64,000 nt of DNA from NCBI GenBank assembly GCA_051985675.1, contig JBPYFJ010000020.1, positions 1 through 64,000 on the forward strand, written 5' to 3'. The translations under genes were made by a program, and so were the position numbers. This DNA is from JAFAXD01 sp051985675. Lineage in GTDB: Bacteria > Pseudomonadota > Alphaproteobacteria > Rhizobiales > Xanthobacteraceae. The notes under the pieces are model-generated. The model did not search any database. It saw only the letters and a list, made by a program, of their open reading frames with translations, and had not been told where the DNA came from. Shown one piece after another: positions 41,887 to 50,009 of this stretch; position 1 is the first letter of the stretch, and the number at the start of each line of letters is the position of its first letter.

Positions 41887-43295
41887 CGATAGCAGACCGC
41901 TTTCGCGGCCTCGACGACTTCAGCGACGGAGGGCAATGCAAGCTTCTCGAGGTTCGCCGCATAGGGCATCGGAACGTCCTTGCCAGTCACGCGCGCGACC
42001 GGCGCGTCGAGGTAGTCGAACGCCTGCTCCATGATGCGGGCCGAAACTTCGGCGGCAACGCCCGACTGCGGCCAGCCCTCCTCCACGACCACACAGCGGC
42101 CGGTCTTTATGACGGATTGAACGACCGTTTCGGTGTCCATGGGCCGCAGCGTGCGCAGATCGATGACCTCGGCGGCAACGCCCTGGCTTGCCAATTCCTC
42201 CGCGGCCTTGAGAGCGTAGGTCATGCCGATCGACCATGAGACGATCGTGACCTCGTCGCCCGCGCGCACGATCTTCGCCTTCCCGATCGGCACCAGAAAA
42301 TCGTCGAGCTTCGGAACCGGGAACGAATGGCCGTACAGAATTTCATTCTCGAGAAATACGATCGGGTTGGGATCACGGATCGCGGATTTGAGCAAGCCCT
42401 TGGCGTCGGCGGCGCTGTAAGGCGCAATCACCTTGAGCCCCGGAATGTGCGAGTACCAGGACGAAAAGTCCTGGCTGTGCTGCGCCGCGACCCGCGCCGC
42501 CGGACCGTTCGGCCCGCGGAATACGACCGAGCAACCCATCTGTCCACCCGACATGTAGTGCGTCTTGGCGGCCGAGTTGATGATTTGATCCATCGCCTGC
42601 ATTGCGAAGTTGAAGGTCATGAACTCCACGATCGGTTTGAGCCCGGCCAGACCCGCACCGACACCCAGTCCAGCAAATCCATGCTCGGTGATCGGGGTGT
42701 CGACGACGCGCCCGGCGCCGAACTCCTGCAACAGGCCTTGGGTCACCTTGTAGGCGCCCTGATATTCCGCAACCTCCTCGCCCATGACGAACACGGCGGG
42801 ATCGCGTCGCATCTCCTCCGCCATCGCATCGCGCAAAGCGTCGCGCACCGTCATGGTGACCATTTCGGTCCCTTCCGGCACGTCAGTCTCAGGCAATGTT
42901 TGTTGCGGAGGCGGTTCGGCGCTGGCCGGTTTCGGCGTTGCCGGGGCGCGCGCCTCGGCGGCTGAAGGTTTGGCGGCAGCGGCGGGGGCAGACGCCCCCT
43001 CGGGAGGCTTCGGTGGCGCCGCCGGTGCGGCTTTGACGGCCGAGGCGTCCTCGCCGTCCGCCAGAATCACTGCGATCGGCGTGTTCACCGCGACGTCTTC
43101 GGTCCCCTCGGGCACCAAAATCTTGCCCAGCGTCCCCTCGTCGATCGCCTCGACCTCCATCGTGGCTTTGTCGGTCTCGATCTCGGCGATCACGTCGCCG
43201 GATTTGACCTTGTCGCCCTCGTGTTTGATCCATTTGGCGAGGTTGCCCTTCTCCATGGTTGGCGACAGGGCTGGCATGAGAACTTCAATCGGCAT
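41883..43295 (-). CDS. pdhB: pyruvate dehydrogenase E1 beta with N-terminal lipoyl domain
   Basis: 470 residues from ATG 43295. The N-terminal 80 residues form a lipoyl domain (lipoyl-lysine Lys43 in ETDKATMEVEA) joined by an Ala/Pro-rich linker to the E1-beta transketolase-like domain (RDALRDAMAEEMRRDPAV, VDTPITEHGFAGLGVGAGLAG in part). The lipoylated E1 beta is a feature of alphaproteobacterial pyruvate dehydrogenase. It pairs with PdhA for TPP-dependent decarboxylation. The frame is open to 43325 but MPIEVLMPAL is the standard start. 4-base overlap with DUF5076. Confidence 0.96.
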   Translation of the reverse strand: MPIEVLMPALSPTMEKGNLAKWIKHEGDKVKSGDVIAEIETDKATMEVEAIDEGTLGKILVPEGTEDVAVNTPIAVILADGEDASAVKAAPAAPPKPPEGASAPAAAAKPSAAEARAPATPKPASAEPPPQQTLPETDVPEGTEMVTMTVRDALRDAMAEEMRRDPAVFVMGEEVAEYQGAYKVTQGLLQEFGAGRVVDTPITEHGFAGLGVGAGLAGLKPIVEFMTFNFAMQAMDQIINSAAKTHYMSGGQMGCSVVFRGPNGPAARVAAQHSQDFSSWYSHIPGLKVIAPYSAADAKGLLKSAIRDPNPIVFLENEILYGHSFPVPKLDDFLVPIGKAKIVRAGDEVTIVSWSIGMTYALKAAEELASQGVAAEVIDLRTLRPMDTETVVQSVIKTGRCVVVEEGWPQSGVAAEVSARIMEQAFDYLDAPVARVTGKDVPMPYAANLEKLALPSVAEVVEAAKAVCYR

Positions 43296-43390
43296 TTTTC
43301 CATCCTGAGCGCGCCGCCAAACCATTCACGTGATCGCCGCGCGTTCGACAAACCGCGATCAAATCTGCCTGCAAGCCCGCCATTGGAACG

Positions 43391-44422
43391 TCAGCGCACA
43401 ACGTCCGTCCACAACTCGGCCGGACCTGGCTCAGGGTCGTGGGTGGCAAACTCGGCCGCCTCGTTGATCGTGGCGCGAACCTCGGCGTCGACTTTTTTCA
43501 GATCATCCTCGCTTGCCCACTTGTTGGCGAGCACGCGCGCCTTCACCTGCTCGATCGGATCGTGTTCGGTGCGAACTTTTTCGACTTCCTCGCGCGTGCG
43601 GTACTTGGCCGGATCGGACATGGAATGGCCGCGATACCGATAGGTGAGCATTTCTAGAATGATCGGACCGTTGCCCTGCCGGCACCAGGTCACGGCGCGC
43701 TCGCCCGCCGCCTTGACGGCGCGCACGTCCATGCCATCCACCTCCTCGCCCGGAATGCCGTGGGCGGCGCCGCGCATGTAGAGGTGCGTAGTCGCGGACG
43801 CGCGAGCGACGGATGTGCCCATGCCGTATTGATTGTTCTCGATGATGTAGATCACCGGCAGCTTCCAGAGCTTCGCCATGTTGAAGCTCTCGTAGACCTG
43901 CCCCTGGTTGGCAGCCCCGTCGCCAAAATAGGTCAAGCTGACATGGTCGTTGCCGCGGTACTTGTTGGCGAATGCAAGCCCGGTCCCGAGTGGAACTTGC
44001 GCGCCGACGATGCCGTGTCCGCCGAAGAAGCCCTTCTCGACGCTGAACATGTGCATCGAGCCGCCCTTGCCTTTCGAATAGCCATGCTGACGGCCAGTCA
44101 ATTCGGCCATGACTCCCTTGGGGTCCATGCCACAGGCCAGCATGTGGCCGTGATCACGGTAGCCGGTAATGACCTCGTCGCCCGGCTTAAGCGTCATCTG
44201 CATGCCGACGACGACCGCTTCCTGCCCGATGTAGAGATGACAGAACCCGCCGATCAGGCCCATGCCGTACATCTGTCCGGCTTTCTCCTCGAAGCGCCGG
44301 ATCAGAAGCATTTGGCGGTAGGCGGACAGTTCCTGCTCTTTGGTGAGCGCAGGCGGCTCTGCGGCGTCCTGCACGGCGGCTCCCGCTCGCGATGATTTCC
44401 TTTGGGCGTCAGCAACAGCCAT
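43391..44422 (-). CDS. pdhA: pyruvate dehydrogenase E1 alpha
   Basis: 343 residues from ATG 44422 behind gagga. TPP/Mg motif GDGAANQGQVYESFN (about 167-181), the phosphorylation-loop-like YRYRGHSMSDPAKYRTREE, and GMDVRAVKAAGERAV. It binds TPP and decarboxylates pyruvate with PdhB. It heads the pdhA-pdhB-DUF5076-pdhC-lpd set. The frame extends upstream to 44773 across the yqgE region but that part is antisense to yqgE and not real. Confidence 0.96.
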   Translation of the reverse strand: MAVADAQRKSSRAGAAVQDAAEPPALTKEQELSAYRQMLLIRRFEEKAGQMYGMGLIGGFCHLYIGQEAVVVGMQMTLKPGDEVITGYRDHGHMLACGMDPKGVMAELTGRQHGYSKGKGGSMHMFSVEKGFFGGHGIVGAQVPLGTGLAFANKYRGNDHVSLTYFGDGAANQGQVYESFNMAKLWKLPVIYIIENNQYGMGTSVARASATTHLYMRGAAHGIPGEEVDGMDVRAVKAAGERAVTWCRQGNGPIILEMLTYRYRGHSMSDPAKYRTREEVEKVRTEHDPIEQVKARVLANKWASEDDLKKVDAEVRATINEAAEFATHDPEPGPAELWTDVVR

Positions 44423-44508
44423 GGCGTCCTCGTGCACGTGCTCGCGGCCTTTCCAATAGCCCAAATCGGAGGGAGGCGGAAGGAAGGGAGAGGAAGGTTG
44501 CATGCCCG

Positions 44509-44625
44509 TTGTGCAACGCGCATCGAGCAGTTGGCAAGTGCGGCAAACTCGCCTCCGGCAGCGGATTGTTCGGATTGGCGCTCGGCGCCATCCTGCTATG
44601 GTACGCAATCGCCAAGGCCGTCTGA
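44509..44625 (+). CDS. candidate 38-residue membrane peptide coupled to yqgE
   Basis: A TTG at 44509 opens a frame to a TGA at 44623-44625 that overlaps the yqgE ATG (TGATG). The product has a hydrophobic C-terminal segment (SGLFGLALGAILLWYAIAKAV). Third positions are GC-rich as in real genes here. An aggaagg sequence lies 13-17 bases upstream, a bit far. It may be a leader peptide or small membrane protein. Weak but not dismissible. Confidence 0.3.
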   Translation: MCNAHRAVGKCGKLASGSGLFGLALGAILLWYAIAKAV

Positions 44626-45254
44626 TGTTCCGCACATGGCTTAGCCGACTTGCCTTGATCTTTGCGGCCATCCTGGGTCCCGCGGCATTGCTGCACGCCG
44701 CGCTGCCGACCGTTACCGATATCCCCCGGCATGTGTCGCTCGCGGGCCAGCTCCTGATCGCCGCGCCGACCATGAGCGACCCGCGCTTCTATCAGACGGT
44801 TATCCTGATGGTTCGGCATGATCGCGACGGAGCGCTGGGAATTGTCGTGAACCGGCCCGTTCAGGAGCGCTCGTTTGCGAGCCTGCTCGAGGCGGTCGGC
44901 GGTGGCGATGCCGCTCCCGAGGGGCAGGTGATGATCTTTGCCGGCGGACCGGTACAGCCGGAAATCGGGTTTGTGCTGCACAGCGCCGACTACCATCGGC
45001 CGGAAACGCTCGCGATCGATGATCACATCGCCATGACGTCAAGTCGGGAAATCCTGCTCGACATTGCCAAGAAGCAAGGCCCGCGGCAAAGCCTGGTGGC
45101 GTTCGGCTACGCGGGTTGGGGAGCGGGCCAGCTTGAAAGCGAGCTTGAGCGACGCGCGTGGTTCACGGCCCCCGACGATGCTGCGCTGGTGTTCGAGAAA
45201 GATCGCGGCAAGGTCTGGGACGAGGCGGTGAAGCACCGCACCCAGGACCTCTAA
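44625..45254 (+). CDS. YqgE/AlgH family protein with signal peptide
   Basis: 209 residues from ATG 44625 (MFRTWLSRLALIF). The N-terminal segment is a signal peptide or anchor, then the YqgE/AlgH (DUF179) domain: LAGQLLIAAPTMSDPRFYQTVILMVRHDRDG in pieces, GIVVNRP, FAGGPVQPEIGFVLHS, and VAFGYAGWGAGQLESEL. The family is found near redox and alginate genes; its biochemical function is not settled. Most family members are cytosolic, so the leader here is a variation. It is transcribed against the ftsB-pdhA direction and is convergent with ftsB. Confidence 0.88.
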   Translation: MFRTWLSRLALIFAAILGPAALLHAALPTVTDIPRHVSLAGQLLIAAPTMSDPRFYQTVILMVRHDRDGALGIVVNRPVQERSFASLLEAVGGGDAAPEGQVMIFAGGPVQPEIGFVLHSADYHRPETLAIDDHIAMTSSREILLDIAKKQGPRQSLVAFGYAGWGAGQLESELERRAWFTAPDDAALVFEKDRGKVWDEAVKHRTQDL

Positions 45255-45292
45255 CCGGCGCAACTTATCGGCTAACCGTCCACATTTCGCCG

Positions 45293-45610
45293 CTAAGGAT
45301 GCTTGCGCAGCATCACCACGTCGCGGGGATCGACAAAACCAAGCAGCGCGCGCGCCCGTTCGTCGAGCATGTCAGGGTCGAGACGGTCGGACTTGAGCAA
45401 CGCAACGCGGCGCTCCCAGCGTTCCCGCTCGGCTTTGGCGTCCCCCAATTCCGCAGTGAGCGCAGCAACTTGTTGCTCCAAGTTGACGCGTGCCTTGAGG
45501 CCGTAATTGCCCGAATAGGCATTCGCGCCGAAATAGGCGATCACCGCCGCTGCCGCGACGTAGAGCGTGAGTGCGGTGAAGAAGGCGCGAAGACGCGGGC
45601 GCGTAACCAT
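45293..45610 (-). CDS. ftsB: FtsB/DivIC-type septum formation initiator
   Basis: 105 residues: short cytoplasmic N-terminus (MVTRPRLRAFF), one membrane helix (about 12-32), then a coiled coil (VNLEQQVAALTAELGDAKAERERWE) and a short periplasmic end with LDERARALLGFV. It matches FtsB/DivIC, which with FtsL and FtsQ links the divisome to peptidoglycan synthesis. It starts 35 bases downstream of eno on the same strand, the usual eno-ftsB order. Confidence 0.92.
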   Translation of the reverse strand: MVTRPRLRAFFTALTLYVAAAAVIAYFGANAYSGNYGLKARVNLEQQVAALTAELGDAKAERERWERRVALLKSDRLDPDMLDERARALLGFVDPRDVVMLRKHP

Positions 45611-45645
45611 GGGTCGAGGATGAAGCGCCCGGCGTAAACGTTGCG

Positions 45646-46935
45646 TTAATTTTTGGCCCGCGCCTTGAGGGCGTCTCTGCCCGCGTATTGCGCTTGCGCA
45701 CCCAGCTCCTCCTCGATGCGCAGGAGCTGGTTGTACTTCGCGGTGCGGTCGGAACGAGCGAGCGATCCAGTCTTGATCTGCCCGCAGCTCGCCGCCACCG
45801 CAAGATCGGCGATTGTTGAATCCTCGGTCTCGCCCGAACGGTGAGACATCACGGTCGTATAGGCGGCCTTATGCGCCATCTCGACCGCGGCCAGCGTCTC
45901 GGTCAGCGTGCCGATCTGATTCACCTTGATCAGAATCGAATTGGCAAGCCCGTCCCGGATCCCCTCGCCGAGCCGCGTGACATTGGTGACAAACACATCG
46001 TCGCCCACCAACTGACATCTCTTGCCGAGCAGATCGGTCAGCACCTTCCAGCCCTCGAAATCGTCCTCCGCCATTCCATCCTCGATGGAGGCGATCGGAT
46101 AGCGCGTAACAAGCTCCGCCAGATACTTGGCCTGCTCCTCGCGCGATCGCGTTTTGCGTTCTCCTTCATAGCGATAGGCGCCGTCTTTAAAGAACTCGGT
46201 GGCGGCGCAGTCGAGCGCCAAGACGAGATCCGTCCCAGGCTTGTAGCCGGCCTTGTCAATCGACTGCATGAGGAAGTCCAGCGCGGCGGCGGCATTCGGC
46301 AGGTTGGGAGCAAAGCCGCCTTCGTCGCCCACGTTGGTATTGAGACCGGCCGCCTTGAGCGCACCCTTGAGGGTGTGAAACACCTCGGCGCCCATGCGCA
46401 AACCCTCGGCAAAGCTTCGTGCGCCGACCGGCATGATCATGAATTCCTGAAAATCGATCGGATTATCCGCGTGCACGCCGCCATTCACGACGTTCATCAT
46501 CGGGACCGGGAGCAGTCGCGCGGACGTGCCGCCAACATAGCGGTAGAGCGGAAGGCCGTTGGCCGCGGCGGCCGCCTTGGCGGCTGCCAGTGAAACGCCG
46601 AGGATGGCGTTGGCGCCGAGCCGGCTTTTGTTCGGCGTGCCATCGAGTGCAATCATGGTTTCATCGAGCTTGACCTGCGCCTCGGCATCCATGCCGCCGA
46701 TAGCCTCGAAAATCTCGCCGTTGACGGCCTCGACCGCTTTCGTGACGCCTTTGCCAAGGTAACGGCCCTTCTCGCCGTCGCGCAGTTCGACGGCTTCGTG
46801 CGCGCCGGTCGAGGCACCGGACGGCACCGCCGCGCGACCGCGCGCACCGTCCTCGAGCACAACGTCAACCTCCACGGTCGGATTGCCGCGGCTATCGAGT
46901 ATTTCGCGGCCGATGACGTCGACGATGGCGGTCAT
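45646..46935 (-). CDS. eno: enolase
   Basis: 429 residues from ATG 46935 with gaggag upstream (MTAIVDVIGREILDSRGNPT). It has GASTGAHEAVELRDG, the metal ligands in LALDCAATEF and SIEDGMAEDD, QLVGDDVFVTN, and the catalytic-lysine region SILIKVNQIGTL with the signature SHRSGETEDSTIADLAV. It converts 2-phosphoglycerate to phosphoenolpyruvate in glycolysis. Full length, no anomalies. The frame is open upstream to 47079 but MTAIVDV is the standard start. Confidence 0.98.
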   Translation of the reverse strand: MTAIVDVIGREILDSRGNPTVEVDVVLEDGARGRAAVPSGASTGAHEAVELRDGEKGRYLGKGVTKAVEAVNGEIFEAIGGMDAEAQVKLDETMIALDGTPNKSRLGANAILGVSLAAAKAAAAANGLPLYRYVGGTSARLLPVPMMNVVNGGVHADNPIDFQEFMIMPVGARSFAEGLRMGAEVFHTLKGALKAAGLNTNVGDEGGFAPNLPNAAAALDFLMQSIDKAGYKPGTDLVLALDCAATEFFKDGAYRYEGERKTRSREEQAKYLAELVTRYPIASIEDGMAEDDFEGWKVLTDLLGKRCQLVGDDVFVTNVTRLGEGIRDGLANSILIKVNQIGTLTETLAAVEMAHKAAYTTVMSHRSGETEDSTIADLAVAASCGQIKTGSLARSDRTAKYNQLLRIEEELGAQAQYAGRDALKARAKN

Positions 46936-47158
46936 ATGGACTCCTCGCGCTGCGGTGCCCGCGCTGCCGCGCTTGTAGAACATTTCATGAGAAAAAACCT
47001 CCCCCGGACTTGGTTCCAGCAATTCTGTCCGGCGTGGCGCGGGCCGCGGGCGCTTGCCAAGGCGCGGTGGCTGTCGCAAAAAGCGAGGTGAGCTCGTTCA
47101 CCCGCCTGGCATCGAAATGGTAGCGACCGTAACCGGATGGGGCGCTAGCTTCGCGCCG

Positions 47159-47869
47159 ATGAGCGGAGCACCTCCGCAGATTGCCGCCCTCGTCTACCCC
47201 GGTATGGTCCTGCTCGACTTGCTAGGGCCGCATACGGTGTTCAATTTGTTGCGCGCCGACGTTCACCTCGTGGCCAAGGATCGGCTGCCGGTGTCCACCG
47301 ACGTCGGATATCCGATCACACCCACGATGACGCTCGGCGAGTGCTCGATGGACCTCGATGTTCTGTTCGTGCCGGGCGGCCTCGAAGGCACCGTCGCTTT
47401 GATGGATGATTCTGACGTTCTGAATTTTCTCGCAACCCGTGGCGCGCGAGCGCGCTATGTGAGTAGCGTGTGCACCGGCTCGCTGTTGTTGGGAGCGGCG
47501 GGACTTCTGCGCGGCTACAACGCGACATCGCATTGGTACGTGCGCGACTTGCTGACGCTGATGGGCGCGAACGTCAAAACAGAACGCGTGGTCAGAGATC
47601 GCAATCACCTGACCGGAGGCGGCGTCACGGCCGGGATCGACTTCGGATTGGAGCTCGCGCGCGACATCCGCGGCGAGGACCATGCACGCCTTATTCAGCT
47701 TGTTCTTGAATATGATCCGCAACCGCCGTTCGCTGCCGGAACACCCCAACAGGCAGGATCCGCGTTGACGCAAAGCGTTCTGAACATCCGTGCTCCCGCG
47801 ATCGCAGCCGCCAAAGCGGCTGCAATCCGCGCCGGCGCACGGCTTACGCCGCAGCAAGCCGCCACGTGA
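47159..47869 (+). CDS. DJ-1/PfpI family protein (isonitrile hydratase-like)
   Basis: 236 residues from ATG 47159. DJ-1/PfpI fold with the nucleophile-elbow cysteine Cys105 in VSSVCTGSLLLGAAGLL, the Asp20 position of isonitrile hydratase (YPGMVLLDLLGPHTVF), and ATSHW. These match the InhA/isonitrile hydratase branch rather than the AraC-fused regulators, since no helix-turn-helix is attached. It may hydrate isonitriles or act on other small molecules; not proven. ATG 47117 is also in frame. 12 bases before queF, so probably one operon. Confidence 0.82.
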   Translation: MSGAPPQIAALVYPGMVLLDLLGPHTVFNLLRADVHLVAKDRLPVSTDVGYPITPTMTLGECSMDLDVLFVPGGLEGTVALMDDSDVLNFLATRGARARYVSSVCTGSLLLGAAGLLRGYNATSHWYVRDLLTLMGANVKTERVVRDRNHLTGGGVTAGIDFGLELARDIRGEDHARLIQLVLEYDPQPPFAAGTPQQAGSALTQSVLNIRAPAIAAAKAAAIRAGARLTPQQAAT

Positions 47870-47881
47870 GGGGGAAGTCCG

Positions 47882-48358
47882 GTGCGCCGACGCAGGCCAA
47901 ATCAAAAAACGCCGCCGGCCCTCCAGCTCGGTCGGCCGACCGCGCTTCCGGCTTCGCCTGATGAGGCGGTGCTCGACCGCGTCCCCAATCCGCATCGCGA
48001 TGCGGTTTACCTCGCACGCTTCACGTTCCCGGAATTCACCTCCATGTGCCCGGTGACCGGACAGCCCGATTTCGGGATCATGGTCATCGACTACGCGCCC
48101 CGCCATTGGTTGATCGAGTCAAAGTCGCTCAAGCTCTATCTCAACAGCTTTCGTAACCACGGGGTGTTCCACGAGCAGTGCACGGTCGCGATCGGCAAAC
48201 GTCTCGCCGCGCTTCTGTCGCCACGCTGGCTGCGCATCGGCGGCTACTTCTACCCGCGCGGCGGCATGCCGATCGACGTGTTTTGGCAAGCCGGCAAGCT
48301 GCCGGCTGGTCTGTGGGTTCCCGACCAGGGCATCGGGCTCTATCGCCCGCGCGGTTGA
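47882..48358 (+). CDS. queF: NADPH-dependent 7-cyano-7-deazaguanine reductase
   Basis: 158 residues, start GTG 47882 with gggggaag upstream. Unimodular QueF: catalytic Cys56 (FTSMCPVTGQPDF) with the following aspartate, the NADPH motif WLIESKSLKLYLNSFRNH in two parts, and the substrate-binding FHEQ. It reduces preQ0 to preQ1 for queuosine in tRNA. It ends 19 bases inside the convergent thiE gene. Confidence 0.95.
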   Translation: MRRRRPNQKTPPALQLGRPTALPASPDEAVLDRVPNPHRDAVYLARFTFPEFTSMCPVTGQPDFGIMVIDYAPRHWLIESKSLKLYLNSFRNHGVFHEQCTVAIGKRLAALLSPRWLRIGGYFYPRGGMPIDVFWQAGKLPAGLWVPDQGIGLYRPRG

Positions 48359-48984
48359 ATTTTGGCGGCGGCCAGCGCCCGCAGCAGCGCCGCGATCTGC
48401 GCCCGCGGATCGCTCGCGCGCATCACCCCGCCCATGACCGCAATCCCAGCGGCGCCGCTCGCGATGACATCGGCTACGTGGTGCGACTCGATCCCACCGA
48501 CGGCGATGACCGGAACCGATGCGGCGGTTGCCAATGCCTGCAAGCCCGTGCTCCCCAGCGCGGGCCCATATCCTCGCTTGCTGACCGACGCATAGGCGGG
48601 TCCCGCGATCGCATAGTCGACGACCGAAGCATCGAGCGCGTGCGCCTCGTTCAACGCATGGATGGAGCAGCCGACGAGCTTTCGCGCATCCATGTCCGCG
48701 CGCCCCCGCGCGGCATCTGCACCAGCCGGAAGATGAACCCCATCGAGGCCGCAAGCGCTGGCGATCTTGGGATCGCCGTGCAGCGTCAGACAGGCACCGA
48801 ATTGACGAGCAACCGGCAGCAGGTTTTGCGCAAGCGCGATTTGATCGGCCGCCGGCAAGTCCTTCTCGCGGATGCTCACCCACCGACAACCGGCGGCAAG
48901 CGCCGCGGTCACGACGTCGACGAGCGGCTTAGCGGCCTGCGCGCGATCGGTGATGAGCAGCAACGGGGGATCGGGAAGCTTCAA
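48340..48984 (-). CDS. thiE: thiamine-phosphate synthase
   Basis: 214 residues starting TTG 48984, chosen for the 4-base TTGA overlap with the thiG stop. TIM-barrel ThiE pattern: LLLITDRAQ, WVSIREKDLPAADQ, LTLHGDPKIA, GVHLPAG, GYGPALGSTGL and VPVIAVGGI. It joins HMP-PP and thiazole phosphate to thiamine phosphate. The ThiE thiazole-phosphate substrate comes from ThiG next door. Last gene of the thiO-thiS-thiG-thiE operon. Confidence 0.92.
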   Translation of the reverse strand: MKLPDPPLLLITDRAQAAKPLVDVVTAALAAGCRWVSIREKDLPAADQIALAQNLLPVARQFGACLTLHGDPKIASACGLDGVHLPAGADAARGRADMDARKLVGCSIHALNEAHALDASVVDYAIAGPAYASVSKRGYGPALGSTGLQALATAASVPVIAVGGIESHHVADVIASGAAGIAVMGGVMRASDPRAQIAALLRALAAAKIQPRGR

Positions 48985-49760
48985 GTGCCAACAAGACCAA
49001 ATTGCGGGCTCGACGGTTCCGCGTACGCCCGCTTTGGGATGCGGCCCGACAAGCGCGCGAGCCGGCCGCCCTCGACCGCGGCCCGCATACCTGCCGCCAT
49101 CCGCACCGGATCCGTCGCTTTGGACACGGCGGTGTTGAGCAGTACCGCCGCGCACCCGAGCTCCATCGCCAATGCCGCATCGGAGGCCGTCCCGATCCCC
49201 GCATCAAGCACGACCGGCACCGGCGAGCGCGCGCAGATGAGTTCGATCAGGTGCGGATTGGAAATGCCCAGTCCCGAGCCGATCGGCGATCCCAATGGCA
49301 TGACGGCGGCGGCCCCGGCGTCAGCAAGCCTGCGGCAGCTCACCGGATCCTCGTTGCAGTAGGGCAGCACAACAAAGCCCTTGGCAACCAGCGTCTCGGT
49401 CGCTCGCACAAGCTCTGCAACGTCCGGATAGAGCAACTCGCGGTCGCCGATCACTTCGAGCTTGATCCAATTCGTCGCCAGCGCCTCACGCGCGAGTTCC
49501 GCCGTCAGGATGGCGTCCTTGGCGGTCTGACAGCCGGCCGTATTGGGGAGGAAATGGACTTTGTCGCCGAGCAGATCGACGAGGCTCTCGTCCTCGGCCG
49601 CAAGACTGATCCGACGAATTGACGCGGTCACCATTTCGGTGCCGCTCGCCGCCACTGCAGCAAGCATGATCTTGCGGTTTGGATATCCGGCGGTCCCCAG
49701 AAACAGGCGGGAGCGGAACGTGCGTCCCGCAATCACAAGTTCGTCTGACAGGTCCTGCAT
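48981..49760 (-). CDS. thiG: thiazole synthase
   Basis: 259 residues from ATG 49760 with gaggtt upstream. Schiff-base Lys100 (NWIKLEVIGD), the TASIRRI motif, LPNTAGCQTA, MPLGSPIGSG and VPVVLDAGIGTASDAALAMELG in pieces. It forms the thiazole ring from DXP, dehydroglycine and ThiS-thiocarboxylate. Coupled to thiE by overlap; thiS lies 12 bases upstream. Confidence 0.96.
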   Translation of the reverse strand: MQDLSDELVIAGRTFRSRLFLGTAGYPNRKIMLAAVAASGTEMVTASIRRISLAAEDESLVDLLGDKVHFLPNTAGCQTAKDAILTAELAREALATNWIKLEVIGDRELLYPDVAELVRATETLVAKGFVVLPYCNEDPVSCRRLADAGAAAVMPLGSPIGSGLGISNPHLIELICARSPVPVVLDAGIGTASDAALAMELGCAAVLLNTAVSKATDPVRMAAGMRAAVEGGRLARLSGRIPKRAYAEPSSPQFGLVGT

Positions 49761-49772
49761 CGACAACCTCAC

Positions 49773-49997
49773 TCAGCCCCCTTGCAACACGCGTACGATC
49801 TCGACCCGATCACCCGGTTTGAGCGGCGTGGCGGGCCACGCGGCACGCAGCACCACCATTCCATTAACGGAAACGGCGATCCCCCGGCCCTGCGTCTGTT
49901 CGGTCTTTTCCGCAACAAGCGCCGCAACGGTATCGGTGCGCAATGGCTCTTCGGTTCCATTCACTCTGATGCTCGATTGCATGGGGTTGGTGCTCAT
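49773..49997 (-). CDS. thiS: sulfur carrier protein ThiS
   Basis: 74 residues from ATG 49997 (MSTNPMQSSIRVNG). Ubiquitin-like fold pattern: short strands, AALVAEKTEQTQGRGIAVSVNG and VEIVRVLQGG with the essential C-terminal Gly-Gly that is adenylated and thiocarboxylated by ThiF. It donates sulfur to ThiG. ThiF is not in this window. The start could be ATG 49982 instead. 12 bases after thiO. Confidence 0.92.
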   Translation of the reverse strand: MSTNPMQSSIRVNGTEEPLRTDTVAALVAEKTEQTQGRGIAVSVNGMVVLRAAWPATPLKPGDRVEIVRVLQGG

Positions 49998-50009
49998 TCG
50001 CAAAAGGCG

